Origin: Ruminiclostridium sufflavum DSM 19573
Lineage (GTDB): Bacteria; Bacillota; Clostridia; Acetivibrionales; DSM-1351
Direction: 5' to 3'
Length of the DNA: 64,000 nt
Assembly: GCF_003208175.1 (NCBI RefSeq)
Contig: NZ_QKMR01000011.1
Span: 84,127-148,126, forward strand
Part shown: piece by piece, positions 10,361-19,893 of the stretch
Numbering within the stretch: the first letter of the stretch is position 1
How the letters are laid out: the number at the start of each line of letters is the position of its first letter
The notes under the pieces: model-generated
What the model was told of the DNA's origin: nothing
The model's input: the letters and a program-made list of their open reading frames with translations, nothing else
Databases searched by the model: none
Translations under genes and position numbers: made by a program

Positions 10361-11644
10361 ATGAAAATTCAAAGCGGCGACTATTTATATAGCAGTCAGA
10401 ATATTGGCAGCAGCAGAAGAAGCTTAACCAAGATGCCTATTATTTTATGTGCGGTAGGCGGAATTTTATTGGGCAGCCTTGCGTTCAAAGCAGCAAATAT
10501 AGGGATAAGCAGTGTTGATAAAAACAGTGTCAGCAGCGGCTCAAAGGCTATTCTGGCTGCAGAGGCACTAAAGCTGAAGGCCTCTGATTATGAAGCCTTA
10601 GACAGGGTCAATGATATTCTGTTTAAATCATTTGGCATGGACAGGTATAATCCCATAACGATATTAAATGCAAACTATCCATATTTTAAAATGTTTTATA
10701 GTAATGAATATCAGAATTATCTTGTTCAGCTGCAGGCCGAGAAGGAAAAGAAGGAGGCAGAGGAAAAGAAAAACAAGGAGGCCGGGGCAAAGACGGCGGC
10801 TGCTGCCGCACAGGCCAAGGAGGAAAACAAGGCCGCTGAAGAAGGGCAGGACGGTGCCTTTAAAGAGGCTTCAAGCTGTTTAACCTATGAAGATGATGTG
10901 TCGCATGAAGAAAAGGAAAATAGTTCAGTTGTTACAAGCGGAAAGGTTAACATTATAAATCAGACAAAATACAGCATTGATATAAATAAATTATTAAAAG
11001 AACCTCTCAAGCTTCCTGATAAAAAGGGTCCTCAAATACTGGTCTATCATACGCATACAACAGAAAGCTTCTTGAAGAGCCTTGACCAGCTTGCAATGAA
11101 AAATATAGCCTCACGGACAACAGATTCAAAATACAATGTTACACGGGTGGGAAATTCCCTTGTAAGTGACCTTGAAAAGTTTAAAATTGATGTACTGCAT
11201 GATGTAACTATCCATGACAAGGATTATAACAGTTCATATGTCAACTCTCTTAAGACACTGACAAAGTATGTAAATAAGTATCCTTCACTTAAAATGACAA
11301 TAGACCTGCACAGAGATGCGGTAAGCGGAGAAAAGCTCAGGGTTGTCAAGAAGGTTGACGGCAAGGATGCGGCACAAATAATGTTTGTAATAGGAACCGA
11401 TTCAAAGCTCTCAAATCCAAATTGGAAGGATAATCTGAAGCTGGCTGTAAAAATTCAGGCAAGGTTGAATGAAATATGCCCCGGGCTTGCAAAGCCTATT
11501 TACCTGAGCAAAAGCAGATACAACCAGCATTTGACAAATGGCTCGGTCATTGTTGAAATAGGCGGTGACGGCAATGTAATAGATGAATGCGTCAGAAGTA
11601 CAAAATATCTGGCTCAGGCCATAAATGATGTTATGTATAAATGA
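10361..11644 (+). CDS. spoIIP: Stage II sporulation protein P
   Basis: Peptidoglycan amidase/endopeptidase of the DMP (SpoIID-M-P) engulfment machine, membrane-anchored and acting in the intermembrane space of the sporulating cell. The 427-residue protein has one N-terminal membrane segment (about residues 26-45), an Ala/Lys/Glu-rich coiled linker (about 125-175), then the catalytic domain with the zinc-site motif H230-THTTE and a second conserved block, DLHRDAV. Start is ATG after GGAGGT. The link spoIIP - small protein - lepA is the usual Clostridia order. Expression is expected in the mother cell (sigma-E in Bacillus), but no confident sigma-E promoter was picked out. Confidence 0.93.
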   Translation: MKIQSGDYLYSSQNIGSSRRSLTKMPIILCAVGGILLGSLAFKAANIGISSVDKNSVSSGSKAILAAEALKLKASDYEALDRVNDILFKSFGMDRYNPITILNANYPYFKMFYSNEYQNYLVQLQAEKEKKEAEEKKNKEAGAKTAAAAAQAKEENKAAEEGQDGAFKEASSCLTYEDDVSHEEKENSSVVTSGKVNIINQTKYSIDINKLLKEPLKLPDKKGPQILVYHTHTTESFLKSLDQLAMKNIASRTTDSKYNVTRVGNSLVSDLEKFKIDVLHDVTIHDKDYNSSYVNSLKTLTKYVNKYPSLKMTIDLHRDAVSGEKLRVVKKVDGKDAAQIMFVIGTDSKLSNPNWKDNLKLAVKIQARLNEICPGLAKPIYLSKSRYNQHLTNGSVIVEIGGDGNVIDECVRSTKYLAQAINDVMYK

Positions 11645-11971
11645 GTAACCCATGAAAGCTTTATTTGATAAATAAATGTTCCCGGCTGAAAATTGATAAG
11701 CAGGCTTTTTTGTATAAGCTCCCTGACTAAAAAGGCCTCGCTTTGTCAAAAATATAAACAGCTATACTTTTAATAATATACAATACCTGCTTGCAGGGCT
11801 TTTGCCAAAATCAATTACCGTTCAAGCCTTCGCGATGATATTCATATCGTCTATTTAGTTGAAGTAAGCTTTTAAGCTGATTTGAAGGCAGTTTGAATTG
11901 ATTATGGATTATAGACTAAGGACATAAAACAGCAGTGCTTTGCAACAGTTATTTAGCTTACGGAGGCAGCT
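11645..11971. other. Intergenic region spoIIP to small membrane gene
   Basis: About 330 bases. It holds one full copy of the dispersed repeat (11805-11907). No convincing terminator or gene is seen in the remainder. Confidence 0.6.
11805..11907. repeat. Dispersed palindromic element, copy B (long form, inverted)
   Basis: Begins CCAAAATCAATTAC (two mismatches to the terminal repeat), continues GGTTCAAGCC-type sequence and the inner palindrome GATGATATTCATATCGTC, then TAGTTGAAGTAAGCTTTTAA, and ends with a degenerate opposite terminus (GAATTGATTATGG). Its reverse complement aligns with copies C and D over about 75 bases. Confidence 0.8.
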
Positions 11972-12253
11972 TTGAACAGAAAAATCAGATTCAGACAGCA
12001 GAGAATTTATAAACTGAAAATAGCAATTGTCATATTTCTTTTTCTGGCGATGCTTTTTTCGGGATTGCTTGTGGTAGACTTGAATAAAAGCTATGTAATG
12101 TACGGTGAGCCTCGCATTGAGCTGTTTAAGCTAGAAATGCTTGCTTCTGATAAATGCAATGTGAATATACTGAACAGTAAATTTACACTTGATTTAAAAT
12201 ATTTAATTAAAGATATAAATAGTGTAAAGGCTTATTTTTATGGTGAAAAGTGA
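11972..12253 (+). CDS. Small single-pass membrane protein, unknown function
   Basis: A 93-residue protein with a basic N-terminus (residues 1-16), one strong membrane segment (about 17-37) and a short outer domain of about 55 residues containing one cysteine. Start is TTG, preceded by CGGAGG at a good distance. It lies between spoIIP and lepA and has its own terminator-like hairpin after the stop. The topology (basic inside, domain outside) fits a septum or envelope accessory, and the position suggests a sporulation link, but both are inference. No known family was recognised. Confidence 0.7.
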   Translation: MNRKIRFRQQRIYKLKIAIVIFLFLAMLFSGLLVVDLNKSYVMYGEPRIELFKLEMLASDKCNVNILNSKFTLDLKYLIKDINSVKAYFYGEK

Positions 12254-12296
12254 AAGAGCTGTGCCGATCGCAGTATATAGGCTACGGCTCTTTATT
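12253..12296 (+). terminator. Hairpin terminator before lepA
   Basis: AAAGAGC (12253-12259) pairs with GCTCTTT (12287-12293). The inner bases extend the stem and an AT-rich tail follows. It directly follows the stop of the 93-residue gene and separates it from the lepA promoter. Confidence 0.65.
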
Positions 12297-12314
12297 ATTT
12301 ATAAAATATCTGTA

Positions 12315-12342
12315 TTGCACGTTTGGAATGGTATGGTATAAT
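12315..12342 (+). promoter_or_regulatory. Sigma-A promoter of lepA
   Basis: TTGCAC (12315-12320), a 16-base spacer, then TATAAT (12337-12342), about 58 bases before the lepA start. Confidence 0.7.
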
Positions 12343-12399
12343 TAATTGCGCGGCGGTACTGTTTTTTGAATATTTATTTGAGCGCGTGGAGGTTAACGG

Positions 12400-14208
12400 A
12401 TGCCAAGTGAAAGACAAAAATATATAAGGAATTTTTGCATAGTTGCTCATATTGACCATGGAAAGTCTACTCTTGCAGACAGACTGATAGAAAAGACAGG
12501 GGTTCTCACCTCAAGAGAGATGCAGGAGCAGGTGCTGGACAACATGGAGCTTGAAAGAGAAAGAGGTATAACCATAAAGGCACAGGCTGTCAGGATGATA
12601 TATAAATCTCCTGATGGGCATGAATATATATACAATTTAATTGATACTCCGGGGCATGTGGACTTCAATTACGAGGTCTCAAGGAGCCTTGCTGCCTGTG
12701 ACGGCGCAGTTCTTGTCGTGGATGCCGCGCAGGGTATAGAGGCCCAGACCTTGGCAAATGTATATCTGGCACTTGATCATAATCTTGAAGTAATGCCTGT
12801 TATAAATAAAATTGATTTGCCAAGTGCGCAGCCCGATGAGGTAAAGAAGGAAATTGAGGATGTTATTGGCTTGGATGCCTCGGAGGCCCCGATGATTTCT
12901 GCTAAAAACGGAATAAATATTGACGAGGTTCTGGAAAAGATTGTCTCAATGATTCCATGCCCTGAAGGGGATGAGGAGGCACCCTTGCGTGCGCTGATCT
13001 TTGATTCCTTTTATGACAGCTACAAGGGTGTTATAGTATATATGCGTGTTATGGAGGGGACTGTAAAAGCAGGAGATACTATAAGAATGATGAATACCAG
13101 AAAGGAATTTCTGATAACAGAATTAGGCTATATGAAGCCGGGAGGACTTACTCCGGCAAATGAGCTGAGGGCCGGTGAGGTAGGGTATATTGCGGCAAGT
13201 ATCAAAAATGTAAGAGATACGCAGGTTGGTGATACAATTACTCTGGTTAATAATCCGGCAAAAGAACCTCTGGCCGGATATAAAAAGGTTAATTCAATGG
13301 TTTTCTGCGGAATTTACCCCGCAGACGGTTCAAAGTACGGCGATTTGAGGGATGCTCTTGAAAAGCTGCAATTAAATGATGCTGCGTTGACCTTTGAGCC
13401 TGAAACCTCGGTTGCGCTGGGCTTTGGCTTCAGATGCGGCTTCCTTGGCCTTCTGCATATGGAAATTATACAGGAAAGACTGGAAAGAGAATACAATTTT
13501 GATTTGGTGACGACTGCACCGAGTGTTATTTACAGAGTTACCCCTATAAAAGGCGAAGTGCTTATGATAGACAATCCCACAAATCTTCCTCCTGTGACAG
13601 AGGTAGATATGATGGAGGAGCCTGTTGTAAAAGCCACAATAATGGTGCCTACCGATTATGTGGGAAATATTATGGAGCTTTGTCAGGACAGAAGAGGCAT
13701 ATACAAGGATATGTCATATCTTGATGCAACTAGAACAATCTTGACATATGAGATGCCGTTGAATGAAATAATATTTGATTTTTTTGATGCACTTAAATCA
13801 AGGACAAAAGGGTATGCCTCCTTTGATTATGAGCTTTTGGGCTACAGGGAATCTGATCTGGTAAAGCTTGATATAATGCTTAACGGTGAGGTTGTAGATG
13901 CGCTGTCTTTTATTGTTCACAAAGAAAAGGCTGTTTCACGGGGAAGAAGAATGACTGAAAAGCTTAAAGAGGCAATTCCGAGACAGATGTTCGAAATACC
14001 TATTCAGGCATGCATCGGCGGCAAGATTATTGCAAGGGAAACAGTTAAGGCATTCAGAAAGGATGTTCTTGCAAAGTGTTACGGAGGAGATATTACAAGA
14101 AAGAGAAAGCTGCTTGAAAAGCAAAAGGAAGGAAAGAAGCGAATGCGTCAGGTAGGCTCTGTTGAAGTTCCTCAGGAAGCTTTTATGAGTGTCTTGAAGC
14201 TGGATTAA
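12400..14208 (+). CDS. lepA: Elongation factor 4 (LepA)
   Basis: Ribosome-associated translational GTPase, 602 residues, full length. G1 is AHIDHGKST near residue 17, G3 is DTPGHVDF, G4 is NKID. Domain II, the EF-G-like domains and the LepA-specific C-terminal domain follow, ending [19 protein letters not shown]. Start is ATG with GGAGG upstream. It has its own promoter and a terminator-like stem-loop after it, so it is probably monocistronic. In many Firmicutes hemW and hrcA follow lepA; here the next genes are a sugar-sensing cluster. Confidence 0.97.
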   Translation: MPSERQKYIRNFCIVAHIDHGKSTLADRLIEKTGVLTSREMQEQVLDNMELERERGITIKAQAVRMIYKSPDGHEYIYNLIDTPGHVDFNYEVSRSLAACDGAVLVVDAAQGIEAQTLANVYLALDHNLEVMPVINKIDLPSAQPDEVKKEIEDVIGLDASEAPMISAKNGINIDEVLEKIVSMIPCPEGDEEAPLRALIFDSFYDSYKGVIVYMRVMEGTVKAGDTIRMMNTRKEFLITELGYMKPGGLTPANELRAGEVGYIAASIKNVRDTQVGDTITLVNNPAKEPLAGYKKVNSMVFCGIYPADGSKYGDLRDALEKLQLNDAALTFEPETSVALGFGFRCGFLGLLHMEIIQERLEREYNFDLVTTAPSVIYRVTPIKGEVLMIDNPTNLPPVTEVDMMEEPVVKATIMVPTDYVGNIMELCQDRRGIYKDMSYLDATRTILTYEMPLNEIIFDFFDALKSRTKGYASFDYELLGYRESDLVKLDIMLNGEVVDALSFIVHKEKAVSRGRRMTEKLKEAIPRQMFEIPIQACIGGKIIARETVKAFRKDVLAKCYGGDITRKRKLLEKQKEGKKRMRQVGSVEVPQEAFMSVLKLD

Positions 14209-14238
14209 TTATATAAAAGTTAACATAATTTAAAACTA

Positions 14239-14329
14239 AGGCTGCTGCAGAATTTATTTCGATTTCAGTATTATAATAAATAATAATTAAAATTTATTGT
14301 GTCGAGGAATATTCTGCGGCAGTCTTTTC
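14239..14329 (+). terminator. Stem-loop after lepA
   Basis: GGCTGCTGCAGAAT (near 14240-14253) pairs with ATTCTGCGGCAGTC (near 14311-14324) with a few G-U pairs and a ~57-base AT-rich loop, followed by TTTT. The long loop lowers confidence. Confidence 0.5.
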
Positions 14330-14439
14330 TGACTGGAGTCAATTAGGGCTTAAGCAGATAGTAATTTGCTTTATCGCCAAATTCTACAATACATATTCCA
14401 AGAATCATTTATTTGAGACAGCATTAGGGAGGCATCAGG

Positions 14440-15525
14440 ATGTTTAAAAGCAAAAAAAGTGATTCGTCTTTAAAAGTAAATACCAAACCGATTATAATAG
14501 CATCTATTTGCTTTATTATTTTTATGCTCTTGTTGACTATTGGCTGCTTAGTCTATTTAAAAGAGCTTACAGATAACAATACAAAAGAGATTATGGGAGA
14601 AGAATACCAGAAATATGACAATTACTATGTAATGATAAGCGGCAACAGGAAATCGTATTTTTGGAAAAGAGTATATGAAGGAGCTAAGGAGGCACTTGAT
14701 GAAAACAGCTATATTGAAGTGCTTGGAAATAATTTAAGTGAAGAATATTCAACGGCGGCTCTTATGCAGATTGCAATTAATTCCAGAGTTGACGGAATTA
14801 TTTTAGAGGCAGCCGAAAGTACCGAAATAACCAGGCTTATAAATGAAGCAAACGATGCGGGCATACCTGTTGTTACGGCAGTAAACGATAATAATAGCAG
14901 TATGAGAAAAAGTTTTGTGGGAGTAAACAGCTATAATCTCGGTATGGCATACGGCCAACAGGTTTGTGAAATTGTAAAGGCATCGGGAGGTATTGAAAAC
15001 GGTACCTCAAAAACTACAGTACTGGTTTTAATGAATGCCAATACGGATAATAATATTCAAAATATTGTTTTTTCAGGAATAAAGGATGCTGTAAAGGACT
15101 GCCCAACCCCTGAAAACATAGACTTGAAAACTATAGCTATCAGCAATAACGCAGCATTTGCAGCCGAAGAATTTATAAGAGATATTTTTATAAAGCAGGT
15201 GGATATGCCTGATATTATTATTTGCATGGATGAACTTAACACAACCTGCGTATACCAGGAAGCCGTTGACTATAACAAGGTAGGCAGAATAAATATAATT
15301 GGATACGATGATTCAGATACAATACTGAGAGGCATTGAAAGAAATGTAATTTATTCCACTATTTCAGTAGACACCAAGCAGATTGGGGCTGACTGTATAA
15401 AGGCATTGGAGGAGTATAAAAAAACAGGACATGTAAGTGCTTATTTTGATGTGGATATATCAGTCATAACAGCTGATAATGTTAATAAATATTTGGGAGA
15501 CACTGATGAATCGGTTATTGAATAG
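14440..15525 (+). CDS. Membrane-anchored sugar-binding sensor protein (XylFII-like)
   Basis: A 361-residue protein. An uncleaved-looking N-terminal membrane segment (about residues 17-39), with no lipobox, is followed by a periplasmic-binding-protein fold of the ribose/xylose type (Peripla_BP_4). The YYVMISGNRKSYFWKR start of the first lobe and the VDGIILEAAES and VVTAVNDNN segments are typical. The binding protein is anchored and overlaps the kinase gene, as in the XylFII-LytS-YesN sensor described in Clostridium beijerinckii, where XylFII binds xylose outside and activates the LytS kinase. It is therefore more likely a sensor subunit than a transporter component. The sugar is inferred to be a monosaccharide, not proven. 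Confidence 0.82.
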   Translation: MFKSKKSDSSLKVNTKPIIIASICFIIFMLLLTIGCLVYLKELTDNNTKEIMGEEYQKYDNYYVMISGNRKSYFWKRVYEGAKEALDENSYIEVLGNNLSEEYSTAALMQIAINSRVDGIILEAAESTEITRLINEANDAGIPVVTAVNDNNSSMRKSFVGVNSYNLGMAYGQQVCEIVKASGGIENGTSKTTVLVLMNANTDNNIQNIVFSGIKDAVKDCPTPENIDLKTIAISNNAAFAAEEFIRDIFIKQVDMPDIIICMDELNTTCVYQEAVDYNKVGRINIIGYDDSDTILRGIERNVIYSTISVDTKQIGADCIKALEEYKKTGHVSAYFDVDISVITADNVNKYLGDTDESVIE

Positions 15526-17029
15526 GCTCAAAAACGAAATGCAGAATATTACTATTCAGGTTAAATTAATTACGGTGTTTATTGCAACTTCAATGATTAT
15601 ATTGACTGTTAATATGTTTATGTATTTCAACATAAATGTAATGGTTAAGCAGCTTGAACAGGTATATTTCGGAAATATAAGATTGAATGAACTGGCGGAT
15701 ACGCTTAAAAGCCTGCAGGCCAGTCTTACTGATTATCTGGATACAAAAACATCGGACTCCATTGAAAATTATTATAGATATGAACAGGATTATACAAATC
15801 TCATAAATAACATAAGTGCTGATATAACAAATAATCCCATGAACAATATGGAGCGAAGCATTAAAAATATGTCAGCGAGCTATTTAAAGACAACAAATCA
15901 AGCCATTGAAGCCAAGCGGGGGCGAAATGTAGAAAAATACAAGGTGTTCTATCAAAATGCTGCTGATTTATACAGATATATTAATGTATATATTTATAGT
16001 CTCAATAATGAGCAGTTTAAAAATAATTCTTCAAACTATAAAATACTGGCTGAGTCTCTTCAATATATAGAAACAGTCAGCATAATTATTATGATAGTGG
16101 TTGCGGTAGGAAGTGTTATTCTTATAGTTCTTGTGACAAGAACCATTACAAATCCTCTGAAGCTTTTGGCAAGCTCGGCAAATCAAGTGGCCGGAGGAAA
16201 TTTCGATGTAGCTTTGGTGGAGGTGGCTGCAAAGGATGAGGTGGGCGTGGTCAGCACAGCCTTTAATAAAATGGTGGTAAACATACAGATATATATAGAA
16301 AAGCTGAAGGATGGCATGAATAAGGAAAGAAGGATGGAGGAAAGGGAGCTTCTTATGCAGACCCATCTCAAGGATGCACAGCTCAAATATCTGCAGGCAC
16401 AGATTAATCCGCATTTCCTTTTCAATACGTTAAATGCGGGCGCCCAGCTGGCTATGATGGAAGGTGCCGACAGGACCTATGAATATGTACAGCATGTGGC
16501 TGATTTCTTCAGGTACAATGTCAGAAAGAACAATGACACAGTAACAATCGGTGAGGAAATAGAAATGGTTGATAATTATATTTATATTCTGAATGTAAGG
16601 TTTTCAGGACAAATTCATTTCAGAAAGTATACACAGGATAAATATATGAAAATTCGTGTGCCCAGCATGATTTTGCAGCCTATTGTTGAGAATAGTATAA
16701 ATTACGGAATCAGGAATATTGATTGGCAGGGCCTTATTGAATTATCGGTATTCAGCAAGGAGGACAAGGTTTGCATAAGCATAAAGGATAATGGTATCGG
16801 CATGTCTCGGAAGTTGATTGACAAGATAATTAACAGCCGGCTGAAAGCAGATGAATTGTCCGCAGACTCAAACGGCGTGGGTCTTGGAAATGTAATAGGA
16901 CGTCTTAGGCTGCTTTATGAATATGAGGATGTGTTTAATATAATCAGTGAAGGAGAAAATAAAGGAACAGAGGTTTTGATATTTATACCGTATAAAAATG
17001 ACGAAAGCACAGAAGGAGAACGGTCCTAA
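15506..17029 (+). CDS. Sensor histidine kinase, LytS/YesM type
   Basis: A 507-residue membrane kinase. Membrane segments near residues 20-40 and 190-210 flank a ~145-residue outer helical domain. A HAMP domain, the His_kinase domain with H303 in QAQINPHFLFNTLN, and a HATPase domain (QPIVENSINYGI) follow. The frame is open from ATG 15479, but ATG 15506 has GGGAGA at the right spacing and is preferred. This start overlaps the preceding sensor-protein gene by 20 bases, and the response regulator start overlaps its stop by one base, so the three genes are tightly coupled. It likely phosphorylates the YesN-type regulator at 17029-18627. Confidence 0.9.
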   Translation: MNRLLNRLKNEMQNITIQVKLITVFIATSMIILTVNMFMYFNINVMVKQLEQVYFGNIRLNELADTLKSLQASLTDYLDTKTSDSIENYYRYEQDYTNLINNISADITNNPMNNMERSIKNMSASYLKTTNQAIEAKRGRNVEKYKVFYQNAADLYRYINVYIYSLNNEQFKNNSSNYKILAESLQYIETVSIIIMIVVAVGSVILIVLVTRTITNPLKLLASSANQVAGGNFDVALVEVAAKDEVGVVSTAFNKMVVNIQIYIEKLKDGMNKERRMEERELLMQTHLKDAQLKYLQAQINPHFLFNTLNAGAQLAMMEGADRTYEYVQHVADFFRYNVRKNNDTVTIGEEIEMVDNYIYILNVRFSGQIHFRKYTQDKYMKIRVPSMILQPIVENSINYGIRNIDWQGLIELSVFSKEDKVCISIKDNGIGMSRKLIDKIINSRLKADELSADSNGVGLGNVIGRLRLLYEYEDVFNIISEGENKGTEVLIFIPYKNDESTEGERS

Positions 17030-18627
17030 TGTATAAAATAATGCTTGCCGATGATGAAGGAATAGTTATTGACTCGCTGCGGTTTATCCTTGAAAAGGAA
17101 TTTGCAAATCAGTGTATTATTGAGTCGGCTCAAACCGGCCGCGGCTTTATAGAGCTTGCGGAAAGCTTCAGGCCGGATATCGCAGTTATGGATATTCAAA
17201 TGCCCGGAATTAACGGAATTGAAGCTATAAAAGAGATAAAAGAGATACACTCAAGTACCATATTTATAATACTGTCGGCTTATGACAAATTTGATTATGC
17301 TCAGGACGCGATAAATTTGGGGGTGCTGGAGTATCTGAACAAGCCTGTGGCAAGAACGAAAATCACGCAGGTTATAAAAAAAGCAATGGATATTATCGAA
17401 AGGGAAAGAGAAAAAAGAAGAAGGGATTTGATTATTCGTGAAAAATTGGAAACCGTTGTTCCAATAATTGAAAACGGTCTGATTAACAGTATATTGTTCA
17501 ATGAATATTTCAAGGAGGATGTTGAAAATTACAAAAAGCTTCTGGGAATAAGGGAAAATTGCGGTTATGCTATTGTTCTTGTGAGCGGTGAGGAGCAGGA
17601 AGGCAATCACATGACTAATGCAGTCGGTGCCGGCGTGCATATACAGAACAATTACAGTATTGTGCGCGAAATTGTAAAGGGCAGCTTTCAATGTATAGTA
17701 GGTTCAGCCATGGCAAATAAAATTCCTGTTTTTGTACCGGCAAATCATCAGGGAATGGAGTACAATGACAGAATCGAATTGATTAATAAGTCAAGGGAAC
17801 TGATCAGAGCCTTAAAAAAGCGGTTGAATGTAAATTTCCGTGTGGGTATAGGTTCCATCCATAATTTTGATGAGGCCATGGAGTCTTACAATGAGGCGCT
17901 TAACACGTTGATTCATACAACGACATTGGTAGCCCATGTGGATGATATGTCAAATTCCTGTGATTATGAAGCTGATTATCCTATTGAATACGAAAAAGCT
18001 GTTTTCGAATATACCGGGGAAGGAGACGTGACCGGGGCCGTTGCGGCAGCTAACCATTTCTTTGACTGGATGGCGGCTAATTATGCGGAGCATATTATGG
18101 ATATTAAGCTGAAGGCTTTGGAATTTGTATTATGGAGTGAACATATAGTATATGAAAGCGGAGGAATGACTTATGAATTTTTATCCAGACAGGATTACCT
18201 TCCTGTGCTGCTTCAAATTAACGAGCTTGATGGCATCCGTAGTTGGTTTACGGAAAAAATCAGATTATCCTGCCTTAACATATCAGGCAAGAAGAAGGAA
18301 CGCTCCACCAATGTAATCGGGAAAGCAAAAGCATACATTAACTGCTGCTACAATAGGCAAATATCCCTTGATGATGTGTCAAGGGAGGTTAATATTAGTC
18401 CTTATTACTTCAGCAAGATTTTTAAAGAGGAAACGGGAGTAAACTTCATTGACTATCTTACAGATATAAGAATTGACAAGGCAAAGGACTTGTTGGAAAA
18501 TACAGACTTCAGTATGAAGGAGATATGCGGGAAAGTCGGTTATTCAGACCCGAATTATTTTAGCCGGTCTTTTAAAAAAAACGTCGGAGTTACGCCAACG
18601 GATTATAAAGAGAGAAAGAAGGGCTAA
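17029..18627 (+). CDS. Response regulator, YesN type (receiver plus AraC DNA-binding domain)
   Basis: A 532-residue regulator. The receiver domain (1-120) has D55 in IAVMDIQMPGINGIE and K in YLNKPVAR. A middle region of ~290 residues of the YesN kind is followed by a C-terminal AraC-type double helix-turn-helix (about 430-530) that includes the signature GYSDPNYFSRSFKKNVGVTP. The expected target is the sugar transporter downstream, by analogy with XylFII-LytS-YesN. The ATG overlaps the kinase stop (TAATG). The next gene begins 5 bases after this stop. Confidence 0.92.
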   Translation: MYKIMLADDEGIVIDSLRFILEKEFANQCIIESAQTGRGFIELAESFRPDIAVMDIQMPGINGIEAIKEIKEIHSSTIFIILSAYDKFDYAQDAINLGVLEYLNKPVARTKITQVIKKAMDIIEREREKRRRDLIIREKLETVVPIIENGLINSILFNEYFKEDVENYKKLLGIRENCGYAIVLVSGEEQEGNHMTNAVGAGVHIQNNYSIVREIVKGSFQCIVGSAMANKIPVFVPANHQGMEYNDRIELINKSRELIRALKKRLNVNFRVGIGSIHNFDEAMESYNEALNTLIHTTTLVAHVDDMSNSCDYEADYPIEYEKAVFEYTGEGDVTGAVAAANHFFDWMAANYAEHIMDIKLKALEFVLWSEHIVYESGGMTYEFLSRQDYLPVLLQINELDGIRSWFTEKIRLSCLNISGKKKERSTNVIGKAKAYINCCYNRQISLDDVSREVNISPYYFSKIFKEETGVNFIDYLTDIRIDKAKDLLENTDFSMKEICGKVGYSDPNYFSRSFKKNVGVTPTDYKERKKG

Positions 18628-18632
18628 CCGTA

Positions 18633-19694
18633 ATGAAAATGACAAGAAATTTAAAGAGAATGGTTTTGATTTTTATGTCACTTATCACAGTAATAATTCT
18701 TTTGGCTGCATGTAACAGCACAGACAGTGAAAGTGCGGATACAGGGATAAAGGAGGATAAAATCCAGATCGGCATGTGTTTTGATTCCTTTGTCATTGAG
18801 AGGTGGCAGCTTGACAGGGATGTTTTTGTAGCTGCCGCAAAAGGGTTAGGGGCAGAAGTTAATGTACAGAATGCAAATGGTGATGTTAATAAGCAGAAAG
18901 AGCAAATTGAATATTTCATTAATAAAAATATCGATGCTCTGGTTATTATTCCTATTGACTCGGAAGCAATTTCAAAAGTGGTGCTGGAAGCCAGAAATGC
19001 CGGTATAAAAATAATTTCTTACGACAGGCTTATAAAAAATGCCAATGCAAATCTTTATATATCCTTTGATAATGAAAAGGTTGGCGAAATGATGGCAGAA
19101 GCCATGGTTTCGGCAGGGCTTCCAAACAAAAGCGTTCTGATGCTCTGCGGGTCTCCGATGGATAATAATGTGTCTCTTGTTAAGAAGGGCTTCTCCGCTG
19201 TTATGAATGATAATAATATATATATAATTGATATTGCATATGCAAAAAACTGGAGGGCGGAGCTGGCAGCCTCGTATATCTATGACAACGTGGACAAGGT
19301 AAAAATAGCAGATGCAATAATGTTTGGAAATGATGATCTGGCAACTCAGGGAGTAAGGGCATTATCAGAAAAACGTCTTATTGACAAGGTGAAGGTTGTA
19401 GGGCAGGATGCTGACTTGGCAGCCTGTCAGCGTATAGCGGAGGGTACGCAGCTGATGACTGTGTATAAGCCGGTGGATAAGCTTGCAAAGCAGGCAGCCG
19501 AGTATGCGGTAAAGCTTATACAGGGGAATAAGCTGGAAGATATGCAGACAATATATGACGGCACCTATGACGTTCCTTATATTGCCCTTGAACCAATTGC
19601 CGTGAACAGGGATAATATGGATGAAGTTATCATAGACAGCGGCTTTCATTTGAAGGAGGATGTATATTTAAATGTTCCTCAGAATAAGCGCTGA
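18633..19694 (+). CDS. Lipoprotein sugar-binding protein, regulator-linked
   Basis: A 353-residue xylose/ribose-type binding protein with a lipoprotein signal peptide (basic start, hydrophobic core, lipobox LLAAC with Cys near residue 26). The Peripla_BP_4 fold covers about 45-345, with typical segments IDALVIIPIDSEAISKV and GQDADLAACQRI. It starts 5 bases after the YesN regulator gene and so belongs to the regulatory operon, separated from the transporter genes by ~200 bases. It could deliver sugar to the ABC importer or to the sensor. A second binding protein with similar segments follows at 19894. Confidence 0.85.
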   Translation: MKMTRNLKRMVLIFMSLITVIILLAACNSTDSESADTGIKEDKIQIGMCFDSFVIERWQLDRDVFVAAAKGLGAEVNVQNANGDVNKQKEQIEYFINKNIDALVIIPIDSEAISKVVLEARNAGIKIISYDRLIKNANANLYISFDNEKVGEMMAEAMVSAGLPNKSVLMLCGSPMDNNVSLVKKGFSAVMNDNNIYIIDIAYAKNWRAELAASYIYDNVDKVKIADAIMFGNDDLATQGVRALSEKRLIDKVKVVGQDADLAACQRIAEGTQLMTVYKPVDKLAKQAAEYAVKLIQGNKLEDMQTIYDGTYDVPYIALEPIAVNRDNMDEVIIDSGFHLKEDVYLNVPQNKR

Positions 19695-19893
19695 TTTTAA
19701 GCCCGGCTTTAGCATATGATAGGATTTTTTTGCGGGAGGCTAGCACAAAAACAGACTGATACCGGATAATCCTTAATTTTGCTGATATATAAATGATGAA
19801 AATTTGCAGAAGGTCGCAAACAAAGTCCTATAAGCATTGTGTTATATTTGTTTCATAAAAGATATATCAGATGATTTTTAAGGAGGATTTACA

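Noticed and set aside
14335..14380. AGTCAATTAGGGCTTAAGC after lepA as another copy of the dispersed repeat
   Set aside because: Only the first nine bases match a terminus; no second end, no TATCGGCC or GGCTTGAAC block.
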